A stretch of DNA of 64,000 nucleotides from Phosphoribacter sp037045045. Lineage in GTDB: Bacteria; Actinomycetota; Actinomycetes; Actinomycetales; Dermatophilaceae. The stretch lies in the NCBI GenBank assembly GCA_037045045.1, contig JBAOHL010000003.1, positions 124,001 through 188,000 of the forward strand, read 5' to 3'. Below the pieces are notes generated by a model. It was not told the origin of the DNA. It ran no database searches and worked only from the letters and a program-made list of their open reading frames with translations. The translations under genes and the position numbers were made by a program. This document shows positions 23,669 through 31,405 of this stretch, piece after piece. The number at the start of each line of letters is the position of its first letter. The stretch's first letter is position 1.

Positions 23669-26052
23669 CAGCCGACCGCTCCTTCCATCTGCAGTTCGAT
23701 GAGCCGGTTGAGTTCGAGGGCGTACTCCATCGGCAGCTCGCGGGCGATCGGCTCGACGAAGCCCCGGACGATCATCGCCATGGCCTCCTCCTCGGTCATG
23801 CCACGGGACATGAGGTAGAAGAGTTGGTCCTCGCTGACCTTGGACACGGTGGCCTCGTGACCCATGTGGACGTCGTCCTCGCGGACGTCGACGTACGGGT
23901 AAGTGTCCGAGCGGCTCACCGTGTCGACGAGCAGCGCGTCGCAGCGCACCGTCGAGCGGCTGCGAGTGGCCCCTTCGAGGATCTGGACCAGCCCGCGGTA
24001 GGACGTGCGTCCACCGCCTCGGGCCACCGACTTGGAAACGATCGAGCTCGACGTGTCGGGGGCGGCATGGACCATCTTCGCGCCGGCATCCTGGTGCTGG
24101 CCCTCGCCGGCAAAGGCGATGGACAGCGTCTCGCCCTTGGCGTGCCGGCCGAGCAGGTAGACCGCCGGGTACTTCATCGTCACCTTGGAGCCGATGTTGC
24201 CGTCGACCCACTCCATCGTCGCGCCCGCGCCGCAGGTGGCCCGCTTCGTGACGAGGTTGTAGACGTTCGTCGACCAGTTCTGGATCGTCGTGTAGCGCAC
24301 CCGGGCGCCCGGCTTGACGACGATCTCGACGACCGCCGAGTGCAGCGAGTCGGACGTGTAGATCGGCGCGGTGCACCCCTCGACGTAGTGCACGGACGAG
24401 CCCTCGTCGGCGATGATGAGGGTCCGTTCGAACTGGCCCATGTTCTCGGTGTTGATCCGGAAATAGGCCTGCAGCGGGATGTCGACGTGCACGCCCGGCG
24501 GGACGTAGATGAACGACCCACCCGACCAGACGGCGGTGTTGAGCGAGGCGAACTTGTTGTCCCCTGCGGGGATCACCGTGGTGAAGTACTCGCGGAACAG
24601 GTCCTCGTGCTCGCGCAGGCCGGAATCGGTGTCGAGGAAGACGACGCCCTTCTCCTGCAGGTCCTCGCGGATCTGGTGGTAGACGACCTCGGAGTTGTGC
24701 ACGAGGAGACCCTCGGCGACGAAGTTGTGCGGCCCGTCGACCTCGAGGTCCCACACCGGCTCGACCTCGTATGCCGTTACGCTCGTCACGGTCGCGAAGG
24801 CGAGGTCCTCGTCGGCCACAGTCTGGCCCGCCTCGCTCAGGCCGGACAGCTCGGCCAGGCCGAGGATCTCGCCGAGCCCGAGCCCGAGCTCGGCGGCGGT
24901 GGGCTCGCTCGCCCGCCAGCCGTCCGGGCCGGCTTCGCGGACCGCCTCCCCCCACCCACCGAGGAACGCGAGGCGCTCGGCTGCGGGCAAACCGTCGACC
25001 CATCCGGCCACGTGCGCACCTGCGGCGGCCGGCGACGACAGGGCAAATCCGTTGTCCCACAACCAGTCCACCAGCACCGGCGAGTCGATGACGAGCGCCT
25101 GGTCGTCGTCCTGGGACACCGACAGGTCGAACTGCTCGCGAACGACGCGGGCGATCTCGTCACGAGCCACGGTGTCGACGGCGCGGACCGTCACCTGGAC
25201 GGGGTTGCCAGGCAGCGCTGCCTGGGGGACGCCGGCGCCGACGAAGTAGCCGAGCAGCCACATGAGCTCCGGAGTCGAGACTCGCGGACCGAAGTCCCCG
25301 GTGGTGCGCAACGAACGCGAGATGCCGAAGTCGGGCAGCCGGCGAGGAACGGCCACGAGGTCGCCTGGGCGAAGCTGCGCCACGGTCTTCCAGGTGCGCC
25401 GGCTCTGCGCGCGGTCTCCCCCAAGGCCCTGCTCGCTGACGAGGAACGGGTGGTTGTCGGTCGCCCGGATCGTGCGCACCCCGACCTGGACGGCATACGT
25501 CTGCTTGGTGCCGGTCTGTGCGGCGGCCCGGACCGGCGCGACGACGAACCGCCCGGTGGTCTCGTCGAAGGCGAAGACGTGGTCGCCGGGCTCGATTTCC
25601 TTGAGCGGCACGAGTCCTCGACCGGCGGTCCACACCCGGGTGTCCTGGGCCAGGCATTCGTACTGGGCGGCGACGCCGGCGATGAGGCGCTGCTTTTCGG
25701 CCTCGGGGATGCCGAGCCGGTCGTAGGTGTTTTTGATGTCCTCGGGCAGCTCGTCCCACGAGGTGGCCTGCTTCTCCGTCGAGCGGACGAAGTACTTGAT
25801 GTTCTGGAAGTCGATGCCGGACAGGTCACTGCCCCAGGACGGCATCGGTTTGCGCTCGAACAGGCGCAGCGACTTCAGGCGCAGGTCGGTCATCCACTGG
25901 GGCTCGTCCTTACGCGCCGAGATGTCCCGCACGACCTCCTCGGACAGACCTCGCCGAGCCGAAGCCCCGGCGGAATCCTGGTCGTGCCAGCCGTATTCGT
26001 ACCGGCCGAGGCCGGCCAGGCCCGGGTTGAGCCGTTCGATGTCGGTGCTCAC
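23668..26052 (-). CDS. sufB: Fe-S cluster scaffold protein SufB containing an intein
   Basis: 794-codon precursor. The exteins are residues 1-132 (from VSTDIERLNPGLAGLGRYEYGW to AAQYE) and 454-794 (SEVVYHQIREDLQEKGVVF to the end), giving a 473-residue mature SufB of normal size. Mature motifs are PGVHVDIPLQAYFRINTENMGQFERTLIIADEGSS, YTTIQNWSTNVYNLVTKRA and VRCDALLVDTVSRSDTYPY. The 321-residue intein at 133-453 must be spliced out post-translationally before SufB can work. GTG at 26052 overlaps the sufR stop (GTGA), so sufR-sufB are coupled. The M. tuberculosis SufB also carries an intein. Confidence 0.95.
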   Translation of the reverse strand: MSTDIERLNPGLAGLGRYEYGWHDQDSAGASARRGLSEEVVRDISARKDEPQWMTDLRLKSLRLFERKPMPSWGSDLSGIDFQNIKYFVRSTEKQATSWDELPEDIKNTYDRLGIPEAEKQRLIAGVAAQYECLAQDTRVWTAGRGLVPLKEIEPGDHVFAFDETTGRFVVAPVRAAAQTGTKQTYAVQVGVRTIRATDNHPFLVSEQGLGGDRAQSRRTWKTVAQLRPGDLVAVPRRLPDFGISRSLRTTGDFGPRVSTPELMWLLGYFVGAGVPQAALPGNPVQVTVRAVDTVARDEIARVVREQFDLSVSQDDDQALVIDSPVLVDWLWDNGFALSSPAAAGAHVAGWVDGLPAAERLAFLGGWGEAVREAGPDGWRASEPTAAELGLGLGEILGLAELSGLSEAGQTVADEDLAFATVTSVTAYEVEPVWDLEVDGPHNFVAEGLLVHNSEVVYHQIREDLQEKGVVFLDTDSGLREHEDLFREYFTTVIPAGDNKFASLNTAVWSGGSFIYVPPGVHVDIPLQAYFRINTENMGQFERTLIIADEGSSVHYVEGCTAPIYTSDSLHSAVVEIVVKPGARVRYTTIQNWSTNVYNLVTKRATCGAGATMEWVDGNIGSKVTMKYPAVYLLGRHAKGETLSIAFAGEGQHQDAGAKMVHAAPDTSSSIVSKSVARGGGRTSYRGLVQILEGATRSRSTVRCDALLVDTVSRSDTYPYVDVREDDVHMGHEATVSKVSEDQLFYLMSRGMTEEEAMAMIVRGFVEPIARELPMEYALELNRLIELQMEGAVG
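24694..25656 (-). other. SufB intein (321 aa) with decayed LAGLIDADG endonuclease
   Basis: Splicing residues are intact: Cys1 (CLAQDTRVWT), block B TDNHPFLV with TxxH, block F VWDLEVDGPHNFVAEG, penultimate His320, terminal Asn321, and Ser as +1 extein residue. Between them lies a recognisable but degenerate LAGLIDADG endonuclease. The first helix motif reads LLGYFVGAG and the second LAFLGGWGEAV, both lacking the metal-binding Asp. The intein should still splice but not home. Codon use matches the host, and a motif copy (25492) lies inside it, so residence is old. Confidence 0.93.
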
Positions 26053-26777
26053 GCGAGCGCTCCCTTCGTCGTACGGGTCGTCGGCGCGGGGACGAACGTC
26101 GTGCACACGTGTTGGCCCCGGGCCAGGGTGGAGAGGCGCTGGACGTGGACGCCCAGCAGCCTGGAGAAGGCGTCGGTCTCGGCGTCGCACAACTGGGGGA
26201 ACTCCTCGGCGACGTCCTTGACCGGACAGTGTCCTTGACACACCTGAATGCCGGTCTGCGCCCGACCGGCGACCGGCCGCGTCGTGGCCGCGAATCCGTC
26301 CCGGGTGAGGGCGGCCACGAGCGCCTCGGCCCGGGCCAACGGGTCCACGCCCGCTGCGGCCAGCTGCGCGGCATACCTGGTCTCGAGGTCGGCGACGCGG
26401 GACCGGGCGAAGGAGACCAGCGCCTCGGGGCCGAGGGCGTCGCGCAGGTAGCGCAAGGCCTCGGCGGCCAAGTGGTCGTAGTCCGCCGCGAGGGCATGAT
26501 GGCCGGCCTCGGCGAGCACCCAGCTCCGGGCCGGTCGTCCTCGCCCGCGGGCCTCGGCCGGTCCTGAGTCGGCACGTCGTTCGCTGATCGCGCCCTGCGC
26601 GGCGAGCGCGTCGAGGTGACGGCGCACCGCCGCCGGGGTGAGGCCAAGGAGCCGGCCGAGCGCCGACGCGGTCACCGGGCCGTGCCCGGACACGGCCGCG
26701 AGGACCTTGGCCCGGGTGCGGGTCTCGAGGTCGGCGGGCTCGGACGAGGCGCTCCCCACCGGTGGCGCGATAATCAC
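26049..26777 (-). CDS. sufR: SufR-like Fe-S-dependent transcriptional repressor of suf
   Basis: About 242 residues. N-terminal winged helix (TRTRAKVLAAVSGHGPVTASALGRLLGLTPAAVRRHLDALAAQGAISER) with the RPARSW wing. C-terminal cysteines at 180, 184, 197 and 225 (C-x3-C-x12-C-x27-C) form the spacing of actinobacterial SufR, which senses Fe-S status through a bound cluster. Directly upstream of and overlapping sufB by 4 bp. GTG 26777 was chosen because CATAAT ends 6 nt before it (leaderless); GTG 26780 is an alternative. Autorepression is likely through the AT-rich dyad at the promoter. Confidence 0.88.
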   Translation of the reverse strand: MIIAPPVGSASSEPADLETRTRAKVLAAVSGHGPVTASALGRLLGLTPAAVRRHLDALAAQGAISERRADSGPAEARGRGRPARSWVLAEAGHHALAADYDHLAAEALRYLRDALGPEALVSFARSRVADLETRYAAQLAAAGVDPLARAEALVAALTRDGFAATTRPVAGRAQTGIQVCQGHCPVKDVAEEFPQLCDAETDAFSRLLGVHVQRLSTLARGQHVCTTFVPAPTTRTTKGALA

Positions 26778-26789
26778 CACACAATTATG
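26770..26789 (-). promoter_or_regulatory. sufR promoter with AT-rich dyad
   Basis: On the minus strand a CATAAT -10 box (26789-26784) lies 6 nt before the GTG at 26777. The arms ATAAT (26770-26774) and ATTAT (26784-26788) form an inverted repeat around the start codon and overlap the -10. This position suits an autoregulatory operator for SufR; the identity of the binding protein is inferred. Confidence 0.55.
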
Positions 26790-26877
26790 CCCTAATTCTG
26801 GTCCGCGGCGGTCCGGGTATCTCGGGTGCCGGTTTCGTCTCCTGTGCTGCGACACCACCGGACTCAGGACGGACGAC

Positions 26878-27252
26878 ATGACCTCTCCCATCGTCGCGGT
26901 CTACGGACGCACCGACAGCGGTCACTGGCAACTGGGCGGCTTCGCCCGCCTCGAGCTGCCGCGGATGTTGCAGGCCGAAGCCGACCTCGAGGCGGCGGTC
27001 GGCGCACACCCGGAGGTCTCGACGTGGCTGGCCCACCTGAGCTGGCTCGACGAGCAGAACCACCCCCGCGCCGAGCTCGTCGAGGTCCTACGGATGGGCC
27101 CCATCGCCTCGTGGCAGGGCAGTCCCGGCGGCCTGGGGCTCGAACTCGCCGAGCCGAGCACGGCGCCACCCCTGCACCAGCCACCCACCCCCGGTTCCGA
27201 CGGGTTCTGGTGCGTGCTCTTCCCCTGGGCCAGCTTCTGCGGCGGCGATTGA
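26878..27252 (+). CDS. Hypothetical protein, 124 aa
   Basis: No family recognised. An N-terminal MTSPIVAVYGRTDSGHWQLGGFARLELPRMLQAEADLEAAV suggests a small alpha/beta domain. The C-terminus is Pro-rich and then hydrophobic, ending GFWCVLFPWASFCGGD with two cysteines nine residues apart. No signal peptide. It is followed at 1 bp by a histidine kinase gene and is probably cotranscribed with it; it might be a ligand-binding or accessory part of that system (inference only). Confidence 0.55.
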   Translation: MTSPIVAVYGRTDSGHWQLGGFARLELPRMLQAEADLEAAVGAHPEVSTWLAHLSWLDEQNHPRAELVEVLRMGPIASWQGSPGGLGLELAEPSTAPPLHQPPTPGSDGFWCVLFPWASFCGGD

Positions 27253-27253
27253 C

Positions 27254-28420
27254 GTGTTGGCCTCGCGCGGCTCCCGGGCCGGCGCCGGGCTCATCGCGAT
27301 CGGACTGGACCTGCTCGTCTGGGGTGGTGCGGTGCGGACGATGAGCGGGTCCACCGTGCCGGCGTGGGTTCCGGTGCTCGGGATTGTCCTCGGCCACCAG
27401 AGCCTGTGGTTCATCTGCCATCGGCCCCGCCTCGTGCTCGGGGTCCAGGTCGCCCTCGGGTCGGTCAGCCTGGTCGTCCCTCGGTGGCAGCCGTTCGCCG
27501 GTCTGCTCATGGCCGCGTATGCCGCGACCGCGGCGGTGGGCCTCGGGCGGATCCGCCTGCTGCTCTCGGGAGTCGGGCTCGTCCTGCTGGCACACAGCTA
27601 CGGATCGGCGCGCCTCACCGCCCAGCCGGTGTCCTCGACGGCCACCCTCTTCGCCCTGTGGCTCACCGTCGCGGGTGTCGCCGTCGGCGTTGGCATGCGA
27701 CGGCGAACCCTGGCACACCGGGCCTGGCACAGCACGACCCTGGCCGCCGACCGGGCTCAGCGCGCCCTGCTCGCCGAACGTCGCCGCATCGCCCGGGATC
27801 TGCACGACGGGCTCGGCGGAGCGGTCACGGCGGTCCACCTGCACGCGGCCACTGCCCGAGCGCTCGACGGGACGGCGGATCGGCCTGCGGCCGGCTCGTT
27901 GGCGGCGATCGAGGCCGGGGCCGAACGATCAGTCCTCGAGCTGCGTCGCGTCGTCGGTTCGCTGCTCCCCCGGCCGGATCACCCGACCCCGAGCCCCGCG
28001 GACCTGCTCGCCGAGGTACCCCTGCTGGCCAAGGCCGCGCGCTACGCCGGGCTTCGGGTGACGCTCGCCGGCGACTGGGCCGAGGCGGGCCACCACGACC
28101 TGGAGCCTGCCGCGGTCAGCGCGCTCGTCGGCACCGTTCAGGAGGGGCTGACCAATGCGCTCAAGTACGGACCTCGCGGCGGCGGCGCCATTCTCGAGCT
28201 GAGGATCGGCACCCGCCGCCTGGATCTCGACGTGACCAGCGACCTCGGTCGGCCAGAGCGCGGTCGCTCGTCGCCGAGCGGCCCGTGGTCCGGTGGCCAA
28301 GGACTGCAGAACCTCGCCGAACGGGCCAGGCTCGCCGGGGGGTGGTTGCGCGCGGGCATCGACGGGGGGCTCTTCCGCGTCCACCTGCACCTGCCGCTCG
28401 CACCGGTGCTCGTCCCATGA
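27254..28420 (+). CDS. Membrane sensor histidine kinase, NarL/DesK-type (HisKA_3)
   Basis: 388 residues. About five membrane helices occupy residues 10-147 with no sizeable extracytoplasmic sensor, so it probably senses within or at the membrane. The dimerisation/phosphoacceptor helix ERRRIARDLHDGLGGAV places the phosphorylated His at 184. N-box EGLTNALKYG and a glycine-rich GGQGLQNLAERARLAGG complete the ATPase domain. GTG start 1 bp after the preceding gene. Pairs with the response regulator whose ATG overlaps its stop by 4 bp. Confidence 0.92.
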   Translation: MLASRGSRAGAGLIAIGLDLLVWGGAVRTMSGSTVPAWVPVLGIVLGHQSLWFICHRPRLVLGVQVALGSVSLVVPRWQPFAGLLMAAYAATAAVGLGRIRLLLSGVGLVLLAHSYGSARLTAQPVSSTATLFALWLTVAGVAVGVGMRRRTLAHRAWHSTTLAADRAQRALLAERRRIARDLHDGLGGAVTAVHLHAATARALDGTADRPAAGSLAAIEAGAERSVLELRRVVGSLLPRPDHPTPSPADLLAEVPLLAKAARYAGLRVTLAGDWAEAGHHDLEPAAVSALVGTVQEGLTNALKYGPRGGGAILELRIGTRRLDLDVTSDLGRPERGRSSPSGPWSGGQGLQNLAERARLAGGWLRAGIDGGLFRVHLHLPLAPVLVP

Positions 28421-29076
28421 CGATCGGCGTCGTCGTCGCCGAAGACGAACCGCTGGTGCGCTCGGGGATCCTCGCGCTGCTCGACGCCGCGACCGACATC
28501 CGTTGCCTCGCTGAGGCCGAGAACGGTCAGCAGGCGGCCGAGCTCGTCGCTCGGCTGCGGCCCGACGTGCTCGTTACCGACCTGCGGATGCCCGTCGTGG
28601 ACGGCGTCGACCTGCTGCTCCGGATGGGAACCGAGCCCGACGCGCCCGCTGCCCTCGTGCTCACCTCGTTCGACTCCGACCCCGACGTCCACCGGGCCGT
28701 GCGCGCCGGGGCCAAGGGATACCTGCTCAAGGCCTCCGCTCCGCGCCACCTCGCCGACGCGATCCGCGCCCTCGCCGCCGGAGCGGGCTGGGTCGACCCC
28801 TCGGTGGCCGGGCATCTGCTCGCGGCGGTATGCCGCGCCCCCGAGGCCAGTGTCTCGGCGCCGGCCCGCGTAGGCGCGCTGACCGAGCGCGAGCGCGAGG
28901 TGCTCGTCCTGCTCAGTCGCGGCCTGAGCAACGCGGAGATCGCCGCGTCGCTTTGGTTGGGCCACGGCACGGTCAAGACGCACGTGTCCCGCATCCTGCA
29001 CAAGACGGGGTGCCGCGACCGGGCGCAGGCGGTCGCTCTCGCGTTCGCCTGCGGCGCCGTCGGCGTCGCCCCCTGA
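28417..29076 (+). CDS. LuxR/NarL-family response regulator
   Basis: 219 residues. Receiver domain with acidic pair ED (10-11), phosphoacceptor D55 in VLVTDLRMPVVDG, and KGYLLKAS. C-terminal LuxR HTH reads LTEREREVLVLLSRGLSNAEIAASLWLGHGTVKTHVSRIL. Translationally coupled to the kinase (ATGA). The next genes on the same strand are a secreted protein and an ABC-2 exporter, which are candidate targets. Confidence 0.94.
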   Translation: MTIGVVVAEDEPLVRSGILALLDAATDIRCLAEAENGQQAAELVARLRPDVLVTDLRMPVVDGVDLLLRMGTEPDAPAALVLTSFDSDPDVHRAVRAGAKGYLLKASAPRHLADAIRALAAGAGWVDPSVAGHLLAAVCRAPEASVSAPARVGALTEREREVLVLLSRGLSNAEIAASLWLGHGTVKTHVSRILHKTGCRDRAQAVALAFACGAVGVAP

Positions 29077-29183
29077 GGTCGGCCGGCACCGTCTGCTCCT
29101 GAAATCGGGCGGTCCCCTCGCTGTCGCCGGGACCATCCCCGACGACTCCGTGAGCTCTGCCGAGGCCGGCACCGGCGTTCGTG

Positions 29184-29201
29184 GTATGCCGCGCGGCATA
29201 C
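29184..29201. repeat. Perfect 18-bp palindrome made of two iterated octamers
   Basis: GTATGCCGCGCGGCATAC, two head-to-head copies of the dispersed motif with no spacer. It sits in the 227-bp gap between the response regulator and the secreted-protein gene. It could be a terminator stem, an operator, or a paired uptake-like sequence. Confidence 0.85.
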
Positions 29202-29303
29202 GCCGAGGACGCCACCACGGGCAGACGCGCCGAGACCGGCATGGAGGAGACCGTGGAGTCCTCCGGCGGACGAGCCGCCGACACCTCCCGAAAGGCACGA
29301 ATC

Positions 29304-29768
29304 ATGTCCATTCTCTCCGGCCGGCGCTGGCGCGCCGGCGCCATCGCTCTGGCCGCCACCGTGTTGCCGCTCGTCGCCGTCTCGACGGCCCAGGCGACGA
29401 CGACCTCCAGCGGCTGCACCGTCACCCCGCTGCGACCGGTCTTCGACCACATCAACTCCGCGGGGGTCAAGGTCATCCGCTACGACGTCACCGTCACCTG
29501 CACCGGCGGGCGCAGCATCGCGCTCGAGCGGCACGTCCACGAGCAGGACGGCGGCCTCAACGGCGACGACCACATCTCGACGACGACCCACAACCGCACC
29601 TTCGACGTCACCGACACCGTGACGATGTGGGCCGAGGTGTCCCTTCCGGACACCGAGCTCGGGGACGAGGAGATGTACCAGCAGGTGAAGTTCCAGGTCA
29701 CCAGCAACGGGGTCACCTCACCGTGGACGGCGTGGGAGCTGTCCCCGGTCCAGCAGTTCTCCAAGTGA
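29304..29768 (+). CDS. Secreted hypothetical protein
   Basis: 154 residues with a clear Sec signal peptide: basic SGRRWRAG, hydrophobic AIALAATVLPLVAVS and cleavage after AQA (residue 32). The mature part is about 122 residues, beta-rich, with two cysteines (SGCTVTP and VTCTGG) likely to form a disulfide, suggesting a small Ig-like or beta-sandwich fold. No catalytic motif. AAAGG ribosome-binding site about 8 nt upstream of ATG 29304. It lies between a two-component system and an exporter. Confidence 0.75.
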   Translation: MSILSGRRWRAGAIALAATVLPLVAVSTAQATTTSSGCTVTPLRPVFDHINSAGVKVIRYDVTVTCTGGRSIALERHVHEQDGGLNGDDHISTTTHNRTFDVTDTVTMWAEVSLPDTELGDEEMYQQVKFQVTSNGVTSPWTAWELSPVQQFSK

Positions 29769-29853
29769 ACCCAGCCGACACCCAGCCGCGCCCGTCGACC
29801 CCCCGGTCGGCGGGCGCGGTCGTGCCGGGCCGTGGCGATGCGACGACGCGGCA

Positions 29854-29859
29854 TACACT
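29854..29859 (+). promoter_or_regulatory. -10 box TACACT, leaderless start of the exporter ATPase
   Basis: TACACT ends 6 nt before GTG 29866. Its TAC belongs to an iterated-motif copy (GGCATAC, 29850-29856). Confidence 0.6.
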
Positions 29860-29865
29860 CCGACC

Positions 29866-30576
29866 GTGCCTGACGCCGTGACGTTCGACGCCCTCACGCG
29901 TCGGTTCGGGACCGTCACGGCATGCACCGACCTCACCTGGGCGGCGCCGGCCGGCGAAATCACCGCCGTGCTCGGCCCCAACGGAGCCGGCAAGACCACG
30001 GCCATCGAGTGCGCCGTCGGACTCCAACGCCCCGACGCCGGCACGGTTCGCGTGTTCGGAACGGACCCGTGGCTCGCCCCCGCCGAACACCGCTCGCGAG
30101 TCGGCGTCATGCTGCAGTCCGGGGGCCTGCCCAACGGCACGACGCCCCGGCGTCTGCTGCGCCACCTGGCGGCCTTTTACGCGACGCCCGCCGATCCCGC
30201 CGCGCTGGCCACCCGCCTGGAGATCGACGCCTTCGCCGGGACGACGATCCGCCGACTGTCCGGCGGCCAGAAGCAGCGGGTGGCCTTGGCCGTCGCCCTG
30301 GTCGGCCGACCCGAGGTGCTCTTCCTCGACGAGCCGACCGCCGGCCTTGACCCGCATGGGCGGCTCGACGTCTACGACCTGCTGCGCGACCTGCGCGCCG
30401 AGGGCAGGACGCTCGTCGTGACGACACACTCGTTCGAGGAGGCCCAGTCCCTGGCCACCCATCTCGTCATCCTCAGCGCGGGCCGGACCGTCGCCGAGGG
30501 CACGCTCGACCACGTCACGGGCACCGCGAGCCTCGAGGACGTCTACTTCGCCCTCACCCGCAAGGCCTCGCGATGA
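29866..30576 (+). CDS. ABC-2 type exporter ATP-binding protein
   Basis: 236 residues. Walker A GPNGAGKTTAIE, Q-loop MLQSGGLP, signature LSGGQKQRVALAVAL, Walker B VLFLDEPTAGLDP and H-loop VVTTHSFEEAQ. Belongs to the CcmA/DrrA-like exporter ATPases. The neighbouring permease overlaps by 4 bp. The pair precedes ctaA in many actinobacteria and may serve heme-related or membrane-lipid export; its cargo is not known. Confidence 0.92.
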   Translation: MPDAVTFDALTRRFGTVTACTDLTWAAPAGEITAVLGPNGAGKTTAIECAVGLQRPDAGTVRVFGTDPWLAPAEHRSRVGVMLQSGGLPNGTTPRRLLRHLAAFYATPADPAALATRLEIDAFAGTTIRRLSGGQKQRVALAVALVGRPEVLFLDEPTAGLDPHGRLDVYDLLRDLRAEGRTLVVTTHSFEEAQSLATHLVILSAGRTVAEGTLDHVTGTASLEDVYFALTRKASR

Positions 30577-31319
30577 GTGCCCCCGCGCCGCCCGCCGCGC
30601 GGGTCCGCGCCCAGGCGAGGTTCGAGCTGACGACCCTGCTGGCCAACGGCGAGCAACTGCTCGTCTCGCTCGTGCTTCCCCTCGGCGCGCTCGTCGGGCT
30701 CTCACTCACCAGCGCGCCGAACCTCGGCGCCGGGTCGCGCGTAGACATCGCCACCCCGGGGGTGCTCGCGCTGTGCGTCGTCTCCTCGGCGTTCACCGCG
30801 CAGGCGATCGCCACCGGATTCGACCGCCGGTATGCCGTGTTGCGGTTGCTCGGGACGACCCCCCTAGGTCGCGACGGCCTGCTGTGGGGCAAGGCCTTGG
30901 CCACGCTCGGCGTCGAGGTCATCCAATGGCTCGTCGTCGGGGCGACGGGGCTGGCCCTCGGGTGGCGCCCGAATCTCGTGGGCATCCCGTATGCCGCGGT
31001 GTTCCTCGTCGCCGGCACGTGGGCGTTCGTCGCGCTGGCGCTCCTGCTCGCCGGGACGGTGCGGGCCGAAGGGGTCCTCGCCCTGGCCAATCTCGTCTGG
31101 GTGCTGCTGCTCGTCGTCGGCGGGCTGCTCGTCCCCCGTTCGCAGCTGCCCGATGCCCTGGCCGGGGTGGTCGCGTGGCTGCCCTCCAGCGCCCTCGCGG
31201 ACGGACTGCGCGCCGCCCTCGGGCAGGGGTCCTTCGCCCCCGGGGCGCTGCTCGTGCTGGCAGGGTGGGCGGTCGTGGCAACTCTGGCGGCCAGCCGGCT
31301 GTTCCGTTGGTCGGACTGA
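30573..31319 (+). CDS. ABC-2 type exporter permease
   Basis: 248 residues with six predicted membrane helices, for example LLVSLVLPLGALVGLSL, IATPGVLALCVVSSAFTAQAIATGF, IPYAAVFLVAGTWAFVALALLLAG, LANLVWVLLLVVGGLLVP and GALLVLAGWAVVATLAASRLF. The amphipathic PRSQLPDALAGVVAWLPSSALADGLRAAL near the end is typical of ABC-2 permeases. Its last codons and stop lie in an 18-bp sequence that is repeated directly downstream. Confidence 0.9.
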   Translation: MSAPAPPAARVRAQARFELTTLLANGEQLLVSLVLPLGALVGLSLTSAPNLGAGSRVDIATPGVLALCVVSSAFTAQAIATGFDRRYAVLRLLGTTPLGRDGLLWGKALATLGVEVIQWLVVGATGLALGWRPNLVGIPYAAVFLVAGTWAFVALALLLAGTVRAEGVLALANLVWVLLLVVGGLLVPRSQLPDALAGVVAWLPSSALADGLRAALGQGSFAPGALLVLAGWAVVATLAASRLFRWSD

Positions 31320-31345
31320 CCCGAACTCCGTTGGTCGGATTGACC
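31304..31345. repeat. Imperfect tandem duplication across the permease stop codon
   Basis: CCGTTGGTCGGACTGACC (31304-31321) recurs at 31328-31345 with one mismatch (T for C), a 24-bp period. The first copy contains the stop codon of the permease gene. Confidence 0.85.
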
Positions 31346-31393
31346 ACGCTCCGGCGGCGGGCACCCGCGAGCGGTGGCCACGAGCCCGCGGCA

Positions 31394-31399
31394 TACGCT
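31394..31399 (+). promoter_or_regulatory. -10 box TACGCT, leaderless start of ctaA
   Basis: TACGCT ends 6 nt before GTG 31406 and is again formed partly by an iterated-motif copy (31390-31396). Confidence 0.55.
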
Positions 31400-31405
31400 G
31401 ACCGG

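Noticed and set aside
23668..26784. 1038-codon version of SufB with a long N-terminal extension
   Set aside because: The extension is a shadow frame of sufR; similarity to SufB starts at GTG 26052, which overlaps the sufR stop.
26878..27252. RiPP or lasso-peptide precursor
   Set aside because: No maturation enzymes nearby, and the protein is too long with a structured N-terminus; kept only as a hypothetical.
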